DNA of 64,000 bases from contig NC_087078.1 in assembly GCF_026151205.1 (NCBI RefSeq), forward strand, positions 16,385,118 to 16,449,117, given 5' to 3'. Origin of the DNA: Bolinopsis microptera. Lineage: Eukaryota; Ctenophora; Tentaculata; Lobata; Bolinopsidae. The notes under the pieces were generated by a model. The model searched no databases. It saw nothing but the letters and a program-made list of their open reading frames with translations, and was not told the origin of the DNA. The number at the start of each line of letters is the position of its first letter. The stretch's first letter is position 1. The position numbers and the translations under genes were made by a program. This document shows positions 33,801 through 48,000 of this stretch, in pieces.

Positions 33801-36032
33801 CCTCAACCTTCAGTTTGTACATAGTATACTGCGCTTCTATTCCTGTGTTATTTCCTTTCTCTTCTACCCTGATTCCATAATATTTTGAGTATTGGACATT
33901 TGCATTGAGAACCGAGAAATATCATCTCTATTCTCTACTGAACATTTTCCCTTATCTTAACATCAGAGCTGATGTTGGTATCCTCCCAAAAATGTAACAT
34001 GGTTTAATACTTGTGTATATTTCAACAAATGAGATATCTGAGTAGAAAAAATGTGTCACCTAGTCTAGGGAGTAGCTAAGGATCCATTGGATATATGCAA
34101 TCTTCTCGGTCGACTCAGCCGAATGATAGGAAACTTAATGGAGGGTTAAATGAGGAGGGGTACCTGTTAAAAGTTCAAAAAACTTCCCAGGATACCCCTT
34201 CAGTGCATACTGTAAACATAGTACTGTTAACTATTAATTATTAACTATTTTAACTATTTTAACTATTATTAAATAACCTGTACTCCTCTAGCTCATAAGC
34301 ATATTGTTCTACGTCCAAGGTCTTATCAAACAAGTAACAGTCATTGGCGCAGGTTGCTAGTGCTGGTAGTAAAACTTCTCTGTCTTTCGTGGAAAAGTTT
34401 ACCACCATTTCTATTGTTTCCTCGTTACAATTTGCTGTAATATAAAACTGATTGTTAATGTGAAGTCTGCGGAGTGAAGTTTAAGAAATTATCGCAACAG
34501 CTTAAGTCACCTGAACAACAAAATCAGCAAAAAGGAACCCAAATGGTTGTTTTAAATAATGCTAGCAAAGATTGGCTAAGTTATAGTGATTTTCTTTCCT
34601 CTGAATATGTCATGGAGTAGCTTTTTGTTATTCATATTAAATGTCTAAATATAGACATTTGTGTTTAAAAGAAGCCTCAAATCTTAAATTGCTAATATGC
34701 TATTTGGAAGTTACATAATTACAGTTTAAGTGTTTTTCTTTTAAGCTCACTATATTATCAGGGTGGCAGACTTACAACAATTCAACTGGCTGTAGGGCCC
34801 TGGGCCAGGGGTTCGTTATACCCAACAGTCTATTTGTTTATGATGATGATGAATCGAAACGTGATCTATAACACAAACAAATATCAGCAGCTTAGTTGGG
34901 CGACAGAATTATCATTGGAGTTTATTAAATATTCTGGGTATCAAACAAAACGCTCGTCTCTAAATGTGAAATAAAAGATTGAAAAGATCGAATAGAAAAG
35001 AAGCACCGGCCATTATTAAAATGGTTCCAAGCCTGTGATGGAAAAATAGTAAATAGTCATATTATATATATCTATACAATATTTTAAACTTGACGAAATT
35101 TCCCCGGCAACGGGGACATAGAAGAAAAAACACCGAAAATCGACCTCAAAATGATCCTCTGGTGAAGCCAAACCCAGCTCGCAAATGGAGTTGAAACCTC
35201 GCCATTTTTAGCAGGGTTGTAGAAAAAGGATAGGAATAGGCTATAGCATTCTTAGAATTTTGATTTAGGCTTTAGATTTTTTATAATTAACGTCGGAAGT
35301 GAGGTTAAATAATCGTTAGAATAATGGCGTTATTTTAGCAAAGGTTTACTGCGCTGTTGCGTAGCAACGATAAAAATGCACGTGCTCGAGCAAGAACATC
35401 TTAACGTCATAACTTCAAAACTAGCTCACATTTACGCTCACGCTATGACTTATATTCATAACTTTGGTTGTGATTGGTATTTTTTGATGCGGTAAAAAGT
35501 ATCGTTTTGGGAATCCGAATACTAACAACGCTGTCGCCATTGTTAAATAAATTCCATTATGTCTACTGTAGCTGTTCCTCACGCAACATCCCATGATGGC
35601 TAAAGATCTTAAAGTGTTATTAAACCAAAAACAAAGATTTACAAGCATCCACATTCCTGTATTCCACTTACATGTTTTACACACTGTACAACAGAATTAT
35701 CATTTGAGTTCTGGGTATCATACAAAAACGCTCCAATTGTACAATTGAAGCTCACCGGCCAGTATTAAAATGGGTCCTTACCTGTGATCGATTTTACACT
35801 CTTAAAATGCACCAAATTTACGTCGGAAAATGCTGCCAAGACTGTTGTCTTAGTCTTGTGCCGTAACATAAGCACACAACAGAACTCCTGAAACAGTTTG
35901 CTTATAAATCGGCAAAAATAGCAAATTCACTATGAAACAATTTTAAATGATCAGCGGGCAGGGCATACAACCATGATACAATTCATAATATAAGAATGGA
36001 ATGTCAAAAATCAACGCCCGGCCAAATTATTC

Positions 36033-36065
<33 letters not shown>

Positions 36066-39000
36066 TATTTTAATACTCTTGGAATTTTATGATTAATTAA
36101 TAATTACGTACAATATTTATTCTGTCCTTGTTACTTTCTGTGCAAACGAAATTTGCAACAATTAAAACCATTCGTCATTTAAACCCGAATGAAAATTGCA
36201 TATTCTAGCTTTTCATTTAGAACTTTAGAATTAATACAAGTCCTTCATATCATGGAGCAAGGGTGTGGACTGGCTACACCTGCTTAAAGCACTTCCATCC
36301 TATAACATAATAATACTGAAATACAATAAATCTAAAATAAATAATGCAATCATAACATTATAACCAAAAAATATATTTAATAATATGTTACGATCTAAGA
36401 ATAAAAGATTTGGTAAAATTCGAAGTGGTTCAGTTTAAAAAGTAGCCCAATGGGGTGTACATTGTACATTGTACATTGTACATTGTACAATATGTACATC
36501 GTACATTGTACATTGTACATTGTACACTGTACCTTGTACATTGTACACTGTACATTGTGAAAGAACCATTATTTACAAATGATCAATGCTGTTCGGGTTA
36601 AGGGCACTCTGAGTTCGTTTTTAAACATCTAGCTAACCAGCAACCAACAACACATCGAACAACATTATAACTTAACTGCCGAAAATATGTTTAACTGCCA
36701 AAATGAAAAAATTCGTGTCATTTTTCAAGAAAAGTGAGACGAGTTTACCGTTTTTATGATCTGGACATTGTGCAAGAAACTGCTTAAAAAAGAAATAATT
36801 ATCATAGCTACTATGACGTCACATAGCTATGACGTAACTTAAATAGTAAAACACGATACTACACTATGTGCATTTCCATAGGAGAATAAATACGATTACA
36901 CAATATGTACTGCAGGATGTGAAATTGGATCTTTAAAACAAATGCTGGTAATGTGAACCCATGTTTTGTTCATCGTTTATACCATAAATCAGATGGAAAA
37001 TTGAACGTTTACTCAATAGACTCAAAATATCTCCTGTTTTCATTAGTTGACGTTACCATCTAACGTCCTAACATCATTGAATTGATTAACTTTGGATCAA
37101 AGTTGGATTACACAATGGAGCTTAATGTTGATATGTCTAAAAGTCTCGAATTAATCTTGGGCAACCTGTAATTTATATTCATTCAGTTGTTCAATTGTTT
37201 ATGGTGTCTAATCTACTGATAATAGTTACACATTCGATTTAACCATGTTACTAATCATTAAGTAGTAATTAAGTGGTAGTAAAGCCTGTATCAGTGTACA
37301 GGGGGGCCAATGGCATAAAATGGGGAATTACTCAAGGGTTTTTCCATTTTATGCCATTTTATGCCCCCCAGTGTACCTGAAGGCGCCACTTTCTTTTGAA
37401 ACGTGATTACAAGTAAGCTAAACTTAAATATCAATAGAAATTAGAATTGTACGAAAAGCTTATCAAAGATAATTTCAGTACGAGAAGAAGGACGAGATAA
37501 AATGTTGTACATTCGGAGCAACAGCTCTGCAAGACAGGCACCTGGCTACTGGAAACTTTAAGGGCAAGATGGAAACATGGGACTTGGAGAAGGGAGACGT
37601 GAGTTTTTATTGCGCTTTCTTTAGCTTCTAGAAACAAACTATTTTAATTTAGATAATATTATTTTATCTATTGAATTAATTTATCGTTCAACTCATAGCA
37701 TTGACTGCATTTATTTTTCCAATTCGAGTTAAGTGATAAATTCTGTTTTACTTTTAAGGCTGAAACTAGAATAACATTTTTTAAATTTGTTTGACATACT
37801 TCATCGTGTCAATTGTAACTAAAATAAAATGTAAAACATAAGGTACGGACTACGGGTCTGTACTATAAATTTAAAACATATATTATATATGTATCACACT
37901 CTTATCACATAATCGTTAAGGGGTCACTTGAGCATTACCTCAACAGAGGTGTGATATAAAAATAATAACCCTAAGCCACTCTGTGCCGGGGCACTACACT
38001 AGCTGTGGGGGGGGGGGGGGGGGGGCCGGGGGTTAGTCCTACGAGCCAGAGAGTGTGTATGAAATTTGCTGAGATTCAATAGGATCAATAAATTCAAATT
38101 CCGGTTCTGCCAACAAATACTGAAGTTGCTGTGAATGTCTCTCTTCGCAGCAGTAAATCATCTCCGGTGGATAGAATCCATTGAAGGAAACAGTGTTTTG
38201 CTCATTACAGTAGTCACCAATCTCAGAGTAAACAACCCAGTCTCCCTCTGTTAGTTTAGGAACTCTTCTTTCTCCCAAATCGTCTGCCCCATCACACGAT
38301 ACGCCCCATATGTGCGACTTCTGCAACTTCTCAACCTGTCACGTGACATCGTTTTATTGCAAAATACAGTACGTTATTCGTCTGTCATTGCATTTTATAA
38401 CTACCAGTATCATATTACTTATAAATAACATAATTACCAATACAAAAATATTTCAATCTATCAGTATCGTCAATAAAGGGATCGGCGGTAGAAAGTTCCT
38501 AATTGGTTCCTAATCAAACCTTTTCTGAAGAAGGGTTTTGTAGAATCAAAGGTTCAATCTTATTAGGATATTTGGGGTCGTTGAGATGCCATATTAATCC
38601 ATTGTAGCACCCAATAGACAGGTGGTATTCTGGGTAAGAGTCCTCAAATCTGGTCCCTAAAACACATGCTGCTGTACTTTGGCTTTTTCCTACCATAAAC
38701 CTGAAACTAAAAATGTCAATGACACTGTTTGGGTAAATACGGAGGGGGCCGGGGGAGGGAGGGGAGAGGAGAAGGGGGGGGGGACAAAAGTCAATGTGTC
38801 GAATTTGCCTATTTAGATAATTAGTCTATGACTATATAATCAGTATCGGAAGATTGGATTAATTAATTTATAAATGAATTTTAATATATGAAAATGATAT
38901 ATGAATTTTTAATCTATTAATAAGAACAGTACATTATAATATTACAATGGATACTAAAAGTTGAGCAACTTACGCGCCAGGCTCTGCTACTACAGTTGGG

Positions 39001-42000
39001 TACTCTCCAATCGAGTGAAAGTTATTCTGTACTGATCGCTGAATTAGATTGCCGATTTCTTCGGTTGGCATGTTTTCACCATCTTGACCTTTATACCCAC
39101 CTCCAATATCTGGAGTTGTTACTTTATCAAGTTTTAATTGAAAGTTTTAAAACAACATTGCAGACGTAGAGGAAATAACGGAAATATTACGATATCAATT
39201 ACTTATCGAAGTATCAAGAGTGTAATCATTGCATCTACATAATCTATACTAGACTCTAGAGTTTTAACATCTACTAACCTAGAATGTTTGGATTGTAGCC
39301 CTGTTTATGCAAGACTTCCCAGCATTTTGTAGCAAACTGGATCGTCTGTGTCCACGGTTCAGCATCGTCTGCTCTCAATCCAGGATGAAAGGAGATTCCT
39401 TTAAAAGAGAATCAAAATAAGTTAAAATTGCCCAGCCTTGAGTCTATTAATCAATAAAATATATTATGATAAATTTGGTGCAGCAAAAAGAGCGAAATAC
39501 GGGGTGATGCAAAAAGAATGTTCGGATTTTAAATGGCCATAATTTCTAAGACAAATTAAAAAATTTATTAATTATATAATATATAATATATAATATGTAA
39601 GTATTATATCACCAAATGTCCAATAAACCAATACCTTTTATTTCTAGTTCTAATTTTCTGCAATGCTTGACAAGCTCTTCAAAGTGGCACCAACCAACAC
39701 CGAATTTTCGGGAAAAATCAACCTGAAAAATTTAAGGTATCACTGCCAATGAAGTCCGAGTTTATAATACATGATGATACATTATGATACAACAGTTTTA
39801 ATTAATAACAGCTTTAGGGAAATTTTCTGCGAATCATTTAACTAGTACAAAAATTCTTTAAGTTATGTGAAGTGAAAATTTCACAATGAGACTTGGGGGT
39901 ATGAAATGAGATTGAAATTGTTCACAAAATTGAATTGAACTTACATGTACTTTGTTCACTGCCAATTGACAGGGTTTAATTCTAATTAGGATAGGGGGAG
40001 TTTTGATTTCTGTTAAATCTCCATGTTTGTTTGTAGTCGACGGGAACGTTTCATTTTTCAAATTCCAATAAACCCTCTTGATCTTGTCGCATTCTTGTAA
40101 AGAATCCACCACGGTCAGCATATTGCGCTTGATAATTTCTGCGATAAGATGTAAAATAATTCACGGGTATTAGGAAAGTACAACTTACAAATGATGTTAT
40201 TGTACCACCCATTACAGTGTTACTGATTACATCTGATTGTAGATAAAAACGATACTGTAATACTAGGTGGATGGAGGTCTAACCTGATACACAGTGGTAG
40301 CTTTTGAACGGATGGGATACTATGATCTTCTTTGGATCACATCCAGTTGAAATTACACCATTAATCTCCGGCAATGATGCACAGTCGTAGCCCAATCCCA
40401 TCCTGTGGAACAGCCTCCGTGTTACTGGATTATTCTGGGCTTTCAGTGCATAATATGGTTCAATCGATCCGAACCATTTCTTCCAGTTATCTATCTGATC
40501 TATGATTGGTGAGATGTTCATGACAGAGAATGGTTCAGTCAACAGTTTTTCATTCTTTTCTTTAGCTATCCTCCTCATGAAGTCAGTGGTTGTTGTATTG
40601 TGTAGAACATATATTTTTGTAACATTTGCTGCTCTCCCAATCTCTTTGTGATACATATTTTCCTGGGTTATTTTAAATAACTTATTTATCAAAATAAATA
40701 AGTGGTAGTGCTTTATTAAGAACTTTAAGAAGTAGTTAGATAAAAGACTTAAATAAAAAAACACACGTAAAACAATTTTCCCAAGATACCTAGCAAGCCC
40801 ATTATCATTCTTATCGCGTGATGTGTTGTACTCTCTTGAGCTTTTCAAAAAACTCCGTGAATTTTTCGTTTCAAGAATACTAAAATCACCAATATTTGTA
40901 GTTGGAGTTCAGTAAATCTCGGCAGATTTTAGTAATCAGGAATTGCTAAATCGAAATAAATAAAAGGACTGAAACTGAAAAACGTTAACCACAGGAAATT
41001 AGAGTTTCATAATTAATTACAGTACATCCTTATCGATTAATATAATATTCATTATTATTATCTTGGCGGACGTTAGATTCCAATGTGAGATAAAGACTAG
41101 GAACCGACCGGAATGGGCTTTTGGCTGCCGGACCGGATCTTGCCGGATATCAATTTACTATCCGGTTAGCCGGATTCTGCCGGACCAAAACCGGTGTTTG
41201 GAGGGTAAAATATAAGGCAGCCGGAACATGCCGCAAAATTTAAATTTATATCCTTATTTTTAGATATTTGTCATTATCATGTGGAATCACACAATAAGAT
41301 AGTGTTTACAGTCTAACTAACAGTTCTCGTGCCCCATCTAAATTTTCGAATAATTTTTAGCTAATTTTCGTACAATTTTCAACCAAATGAAAGTCATAAT
41401 TGAAATTCTGATAGGTAAGCAGCAAGCTGCAAGTTGACTGAGCACTTCTTGCAACGTGCATACGGGGTTCCGCATTCCTCTGAGTAGTATGACCAGACCG
41501 ATGATGTTTTCTGTTTAGCAGCAGACATTATAGCCAAGCCGCCAAGGGTAATATATCAAATCAACGATCTACAAGCAGTACGTAGTCTCGAGGGGACTCG
41601 AGGCTTCCCCTGGTAACGCAATCTCGGAAGGCAGGCCTCCGCTTTGCAACACGAGCTCGGAAGCGGGAGCTCTCAATACAGGAGGTAAGTATCGAGAATG
41701 AGTCGACTGTCGGACCTTAGAAAATAAGGCTCCTAAAAATAAGGCTCCCAGATAATAAGGCTGGACAATTAGATAACCAGTCTGTAGGACTAGGACTATA
41801 TATTATACAGATATACTGATATAGTCCTACTCCTGCAGACAGGTAACCTAATTGTAAAGGCAATAAACACATACCTTTGCTGTGACTAAAGGCAAATCAC
41901 ATACGAGTACGACCTTTTGATTGTTGAATTCTATTAAAAGTTCCTTGCACCTCTTCATATTGCTTCTGCGGAACAATCCTGGATCGATATTATTACTATT

Positions 42001-45000
42001 AGAATTCCACATATTTTCATAATCTAATATCCGAGCAAGGTACATGTTCCTAGATCAGAAAACACATACCTTCGCTGTGAGTGTGACGCAAGTGACGTTA
42101 AGTGACCCAATGAGCCCCACTTCTAGTTCTTGTCAAATTAGCTTTTGAATTACGACCCAATCATGAAGTATACAGTATAAGGTGTAGGTTAACGGCGAAA
42201 TACAGCTACTTTTAGTTCCTTAAAGTCGTAGGTTTGGAGGAACACGGCTACTTTTAAATAATGAGATGGTTTTCTTAACTTACCGTGTAAAAATGTAACA
42301 AGATGAAGTTATATATATGTCTTTCTTTCCCAAACAAAATTAAATGATATTAATTTGAATAACCGTCCGCAAATGCAAATTGATATCGAGAATGAAATCG
42401 GTCGCTCGCTTTTCCCATTCAATAAGCTTTATTACATATGTTCTAAACATGCTTAAAAGCATAAATTCACCAACACTGATCTATAAAAACCATTTTTCTC
42501 CAGAATAACTAAACTATTTTCCCATCCGAATTGGACTTAATGCCTTTTCTGAGGGAATTGCGGACTTACTGCCTTTAATCAGGATCGAATTTAACCGATT
42601 CCTCTCTAGAAAGGCAGTAAGTCCATTTTTCCTCGATTATATTGAAATAATTTTTACAGCATCGCATTCAGTCAGACGCATTAATTTGGGTTAAAAAAAT
42701 TTGAACAATATTTAAAGCACCAAATTTTTCAAAAAATGTTTCAATAATTCACACAAGGGGGGACCCTTGTGTTCAGGTTCAAAAATGTTGAAAGTAATAT
42801 TTATTTAAATTTTTAAATATTGGTATCAAAACTTTTTGCTTGCTGAGCTGATAACGACCACATAAAATCTTTTCGATATAACTAAACCTGCGGAAGTTAT
42901 AGGCCAAAAACTACAAAAACTGCAAATAAAGTGGACTTAATGCCTTTTCTCAGGGAATCTCAGGGAACAGAAAAAGTTCCCTCAGAGAAGGCTCTACAAA
43001 CGTACTTAATGCCTTTTCTCAGGGAAGGTTTTGGATAACGAGCTAAATATTCAAGTTTTTTGTGACTTAAGCTGCCTTTCGTGACAGCTAAAACAGTATT
43101 TTCATAACTTGATTCATAGCTTAAGTTGTAGAGAATCTTCTCCTGAAAATTTTGGTACCAATATCTCAAAATTTCGTAAAAATGGACTTAATGCCTTTTC
43201 TCTGTCCCTTTGCAACACAAGCTCGGAAGCGGGAGCTCTCGATACAGGAGGTACGTATCGAGAATCACTCAGACCGAAAATTTTGTAAGGCAAAATTTTT
43301 TCTGAAAACCACTTTTCTCCACGTTTCATGCTACCCTGTCATTATAGCCAAAATATGTTCAGTTAGGAAATGTGCATCAAAAATATGCATTTCAAGATTT
43401 TAGAAATACATTTTAAAAATGAAATATCCGGCAAAAAATCCGGCAAAATTTTTGAAACCGGAGCCGGAGCCGGAACCGGATATTGAAGCTGGATATCTGG
43501 CCGGATCCGGATTCAGCCGGATATCCGGTCGGTTCCTATTAGGAACCGACCGGAATGGGCTTTTGGCTGCCGGACCGGATCTTGCCGGATATCAATTTAT
43601 TATCCGGTTAGCCGGATTCTGCCGGACCAAAACCGGTGTTTGGAGGGTAAAATATAAGGCAGCCGGAACTTGCCGCAAAATTTAAATTTATATCCTTATT
43701 TTTAGATATTTGTCATTATCATGTGGAATCACACAATAAGATAGTGTTTACAGTCTAACTAACAGTTCTCGTGCCCCACCTAAATTTTCGAATAATTTTT
43801 AGCTAATTTTCGTACAATTTTCAACCAAATGAAAGTCATAATTGAAATTCTGATAGGCAAGCAGCAAGCTGCAAGTTGACTGAGCACTTGTTGCAACGTG
43901 CATACGGAGTTCCGCATTCCTCTGAGTAGTATGACCAGACCGATGATGTTTTCTGTTTAGCAGTAGAGTGTAGACATTATAGCTAATGGTAATATATCAA
44001 ATCAACGATCTACAAGCAGTACGTAGTAACGAATTACGAGAGCAGACTAGATGTAACAAGAGTAGACAAGTTATTATCAAGAATGACATGCAATTGGCAT
44101 ATCCTACCAGACCCCTTGAGCGCGATTGCCCATGTGAAACACAGTTGTTCCCTTTTTGTCATGCAGGCCTGGTAATGCGATCTCGGAAGGCAGGCCTCCC
44201 CTTTGCAACACGAGCTCGGAAGCGGGAGCTTTCGATACAGGAGGTAAGTATCGAGAATGAGTCGACTGTCGGACCTTAGAAAATAAGGCTCCTAAAAATA
44301 AGGCTCCCAGATAATAAGGCTGGACAATTATATTACCAGTCTGTAGGACTATAGGACTATATAATATTATACAGAATACAGATATACTGATATAGTCCTA
44401 CTCCTGCAGACAGGTAACCTAATTGTAAAGGCAATAAACACATACCTTTGCTGTGACTAAAGGCAAATCACATACGAGTACGACCTTTTGATTGTTGAAT
44501 TCTATTAAAAGTTCCTTGCACCTCTTCATATTGCTTCTGCGGAACAATCCTGGATCGATATTATTACTATTAGAATTCCACATATTTTCATAATCTAATA
44601 TCCGAGCAAGGTACATGTTCCTAGATCAGAAAACACATACCTTCGCTGTGAGTGTGACGCAAGTGACGTTAAGTGACCCAATGAGCCCCACTTCTAGTTC
44701 TTGTCAAATTAGCTTTTGAATTACGACCCAATCATGAAGTATACAGTATAAGGTGTAGGTTAACGGCGAAATACAGCTACTTTTAGTTCCTTAAAGTCGT
44801 AGGTTTGGAGGAACACGGCTACTTTTAAATAATGAGATGGTTTTCTTAACTTACCGTGTAAAAATGTAACAAGATGAAGTAATATAATTATATATGTCTT
44901 TCTTACCCAAACAAAATTAAATGATATTAATTTGAATAACCGTCCGCAAATTCAAATTGATACCGAGAATGAAATCGGTCGCTCGCTTAACCCATTCAAT

Positions 45001-48000
45001 AAGCTTTATTACATATGTCCTAAACATGATTAAAAGCATAAATTCACCAACACTGATCTATAAAAACCATTTTTCTCCAGAATAACTAAACTATTTTCCC
45101 ATCCGAATTGGACTTAATGCCTTTTCTGAGGGAATTGCGGACTTACTGCCTTTAATCAGAATTGAATTTAACCGATTCCTCTCTAGAAAGGCAGTAAGTC
45201 CATTTTTCCTCAAATAAAGTCAACCCAGAAAATACAACATTTCTATATTTTTGATCATATCTTTGCAGTATAATTATGTGAGCCTCCTGTGCATTGCAAG
45301 TATGTAATATTGACGAAAAATGGATAAATTTCTTCTTAAATATCGAATATATTGAAATAACTTTTACAGCATCGCATTCAGTCAGACGCATTAATTTGGG
45401 TTAAAAAAATTTGAACATACTTGATATTTAAAGCACCAAATTTTTCAAAAATTTTTTCATTAATTCACACAAGGGTGTGAAAAAAAATGTTGAAAATAAT
45501 ATTTATTTAAATTTTTAAATATTGGTACCAAAATTTTTTGCTTGCTGAGCTGATAACGACCACATACAAATCTTTTCGATATAACTAAAGCTGTGGAAGT
45601 TCTAGGCCAAAAAATACAAAAACTGCAAATAAAGTGGACATAATGCCTTTTCTCAGGGAAGGTTTTGGGATAACGAGCTAAATATTCAAGTTTTTTGTGA
45701 CTTAAGCTGCCTTTCGTGACAGCTAAAACAGTATTTTCATAACTTGATTCATAGCTTAAGTTGTAGAGAATCTTCTCCTGAAAATTCTGTACCAATATCT
45801 CAAAATTTCGTAAAAATGGACTTAATGCCTTTTCTCAGGGAACGGCAGTATATAAGCATATGGACACTTTCATTGAAGTTTGAGGATATTGGTAAATTTC
45901 TAAAATAGCGTTCTCGACGATATTGGCTTAATTTTAGAATCTATTAATCTAGCATGTTCATAAGTTCTGAACATTAGCCACGTGACCCATACTCCCATAT
46001 GCACCGCTCAGAAATAAAATGTATTGCTTTTAGGCACTATAATGTAAAAAATGTCACATTTTTGTGACATTGTTTACCATAGCTGCCCGATCAGCATTTT
46101 TTGGTCTAAAATATAGTAGATTAGGTCAATATAACAATTATGATTCAACATTGGTTAAAGGGCAGTGATCGAACGGCTTTAAGGCAATATTTCGTAAACT
46201 TTGTCACACTCAGAATACGAGACCTCTTTTCTACTGTGAGGTGTCCTCAAAACCCTTTCAACTCATTATTTGATGGTTCTTCTGCCAATCATAGCCCTAA
46301 AATATGTTGTTTTGAAAAGTTAGCAAATATATACACTTGGTAATTGGGAAATGATGTAAATTCTGTCACATAATATATTATGTGACAGAATTTACATGGA
46401 ATTTGATATATAATCATTTATATCTGATTTTGGTTCGGAAGGCGGGAAAACTCTATATAAGGACGATACACGGATACAGTTGATTCAAGTATAGGGCAGT
46501 TGATGTAAACATCGTCACAAAATGATACGACATCGTAAATAGGTCACATTTTGCGGGGAATCTCTATATAAGGACGATACACGGATACAGTTGATTCAAG
46601 TATAGGGCAGTTGATGTAAACATCGTCACAAAATGATAAGACATCATAAATAGGTTACATTTTGCGGGGAATCTCTATATAAGGACGATACACGGATACA
46701 ATTGATTCAAGTATAGGGCAGTTGATGTAAACATCGTCACAAAATGATACGACATCGTAAATAGGTTAAATTTGGAAACAATGATTATAGAATGAAATAG
46801 TCTGTGATTAACATAATATTACGTACATTATAAAATGGGCAGGGGTTTTTAAATTTCCTCTGTATTAATCATTTCAGACTGTAATTAGGACTGTTCACGT
46901 GAAAGAAATTGTATCTAAATTTTACAATGACGTACGCGTATGTGACGAAATTTACATTTCTTGACCCTATTTTGAAGAACCATACCTCGGTTAGAATTCG
47001 ATGTTCTTCCAGGAATTATTGGTTGATTATTGTTCAGCAAATTAGAACTCAAGTTTAACGATGCTGAGTTTAATTTTACTAAGTTACTGAAATGTGACAG
47101 AATTCACCTTTTCTGCCCCAACAGTACAATAATTTCAATGTGATGAAAAATTGGCATGGGTTTCTACATTTCTTGTATAAATCCATTCCAACTATAATAA
47201 GGACTATTGATATGAAAGAAAATCTATCTAAATTTTAAAATGACGTATGTGACGAAATTTACATTTCTTGCCCCTATTTTGAAGAACCATACCTCGATTA
47301 TGATATAATGTTACTTTATCACCATATTACCTATGTCGATAAACTAGTTATTTTGCCAACAAATAGCAAATAAAGTTATCATATTTTTTTGTGACGAAAT
47401 TTACAAATTTTTACCCTGTTCAGGTGTTGAAATTTGTCCAATTTTAACATATCACTGCCATATAATAATTTATATGACCGGCGTATGGTTGAAATATTGT
47501 TAATTGATCCATAGTACGTAATATAGGGTGTTTCAGTTGGTATACTAATATTTACTCAATTTCACACATGTTGAGATATCATACAAATTTATGTGACTAA
47601 ATTTACCTATTTCTGCCTTCTGTATTTGTATTTGCCTATAACAATGAAATATGTGAACAATTCCAAACACATTCAGCTCACAAAATAATGCTAGATTATT
47701 CGGCATTTTTTGTCAGGATGTCATAAACATCCCTCATATAAATTTCTTAAATGTGTGACGGAGTTTACATGATGCTACCATTTAACGTAAAAAGTCGCTA
47801 AATATGTAGATAATAGTCATATGCAACTATCCTATAAATTGGAAATTCGAAAATTTGGTCAAACACGGCAACAAGGGGTCCATATAAACTCTGTCACGTT
47901 TTTATAGTGTGACAAAGTTTACAACTCACTGCCGGCCGCATTTAAGCGATATCTTATCGTCTGATAAAGATATCGTTATGCGACAAAGTTTATCTAGAGG

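Noticed and set aside
35421-35684. An extra lipase exon on the minus strand
   Set aside because: The frame lies between exons 1 and 2 but has no donor in the needed phase, and exon 1 joins exon 2 in frame without it.
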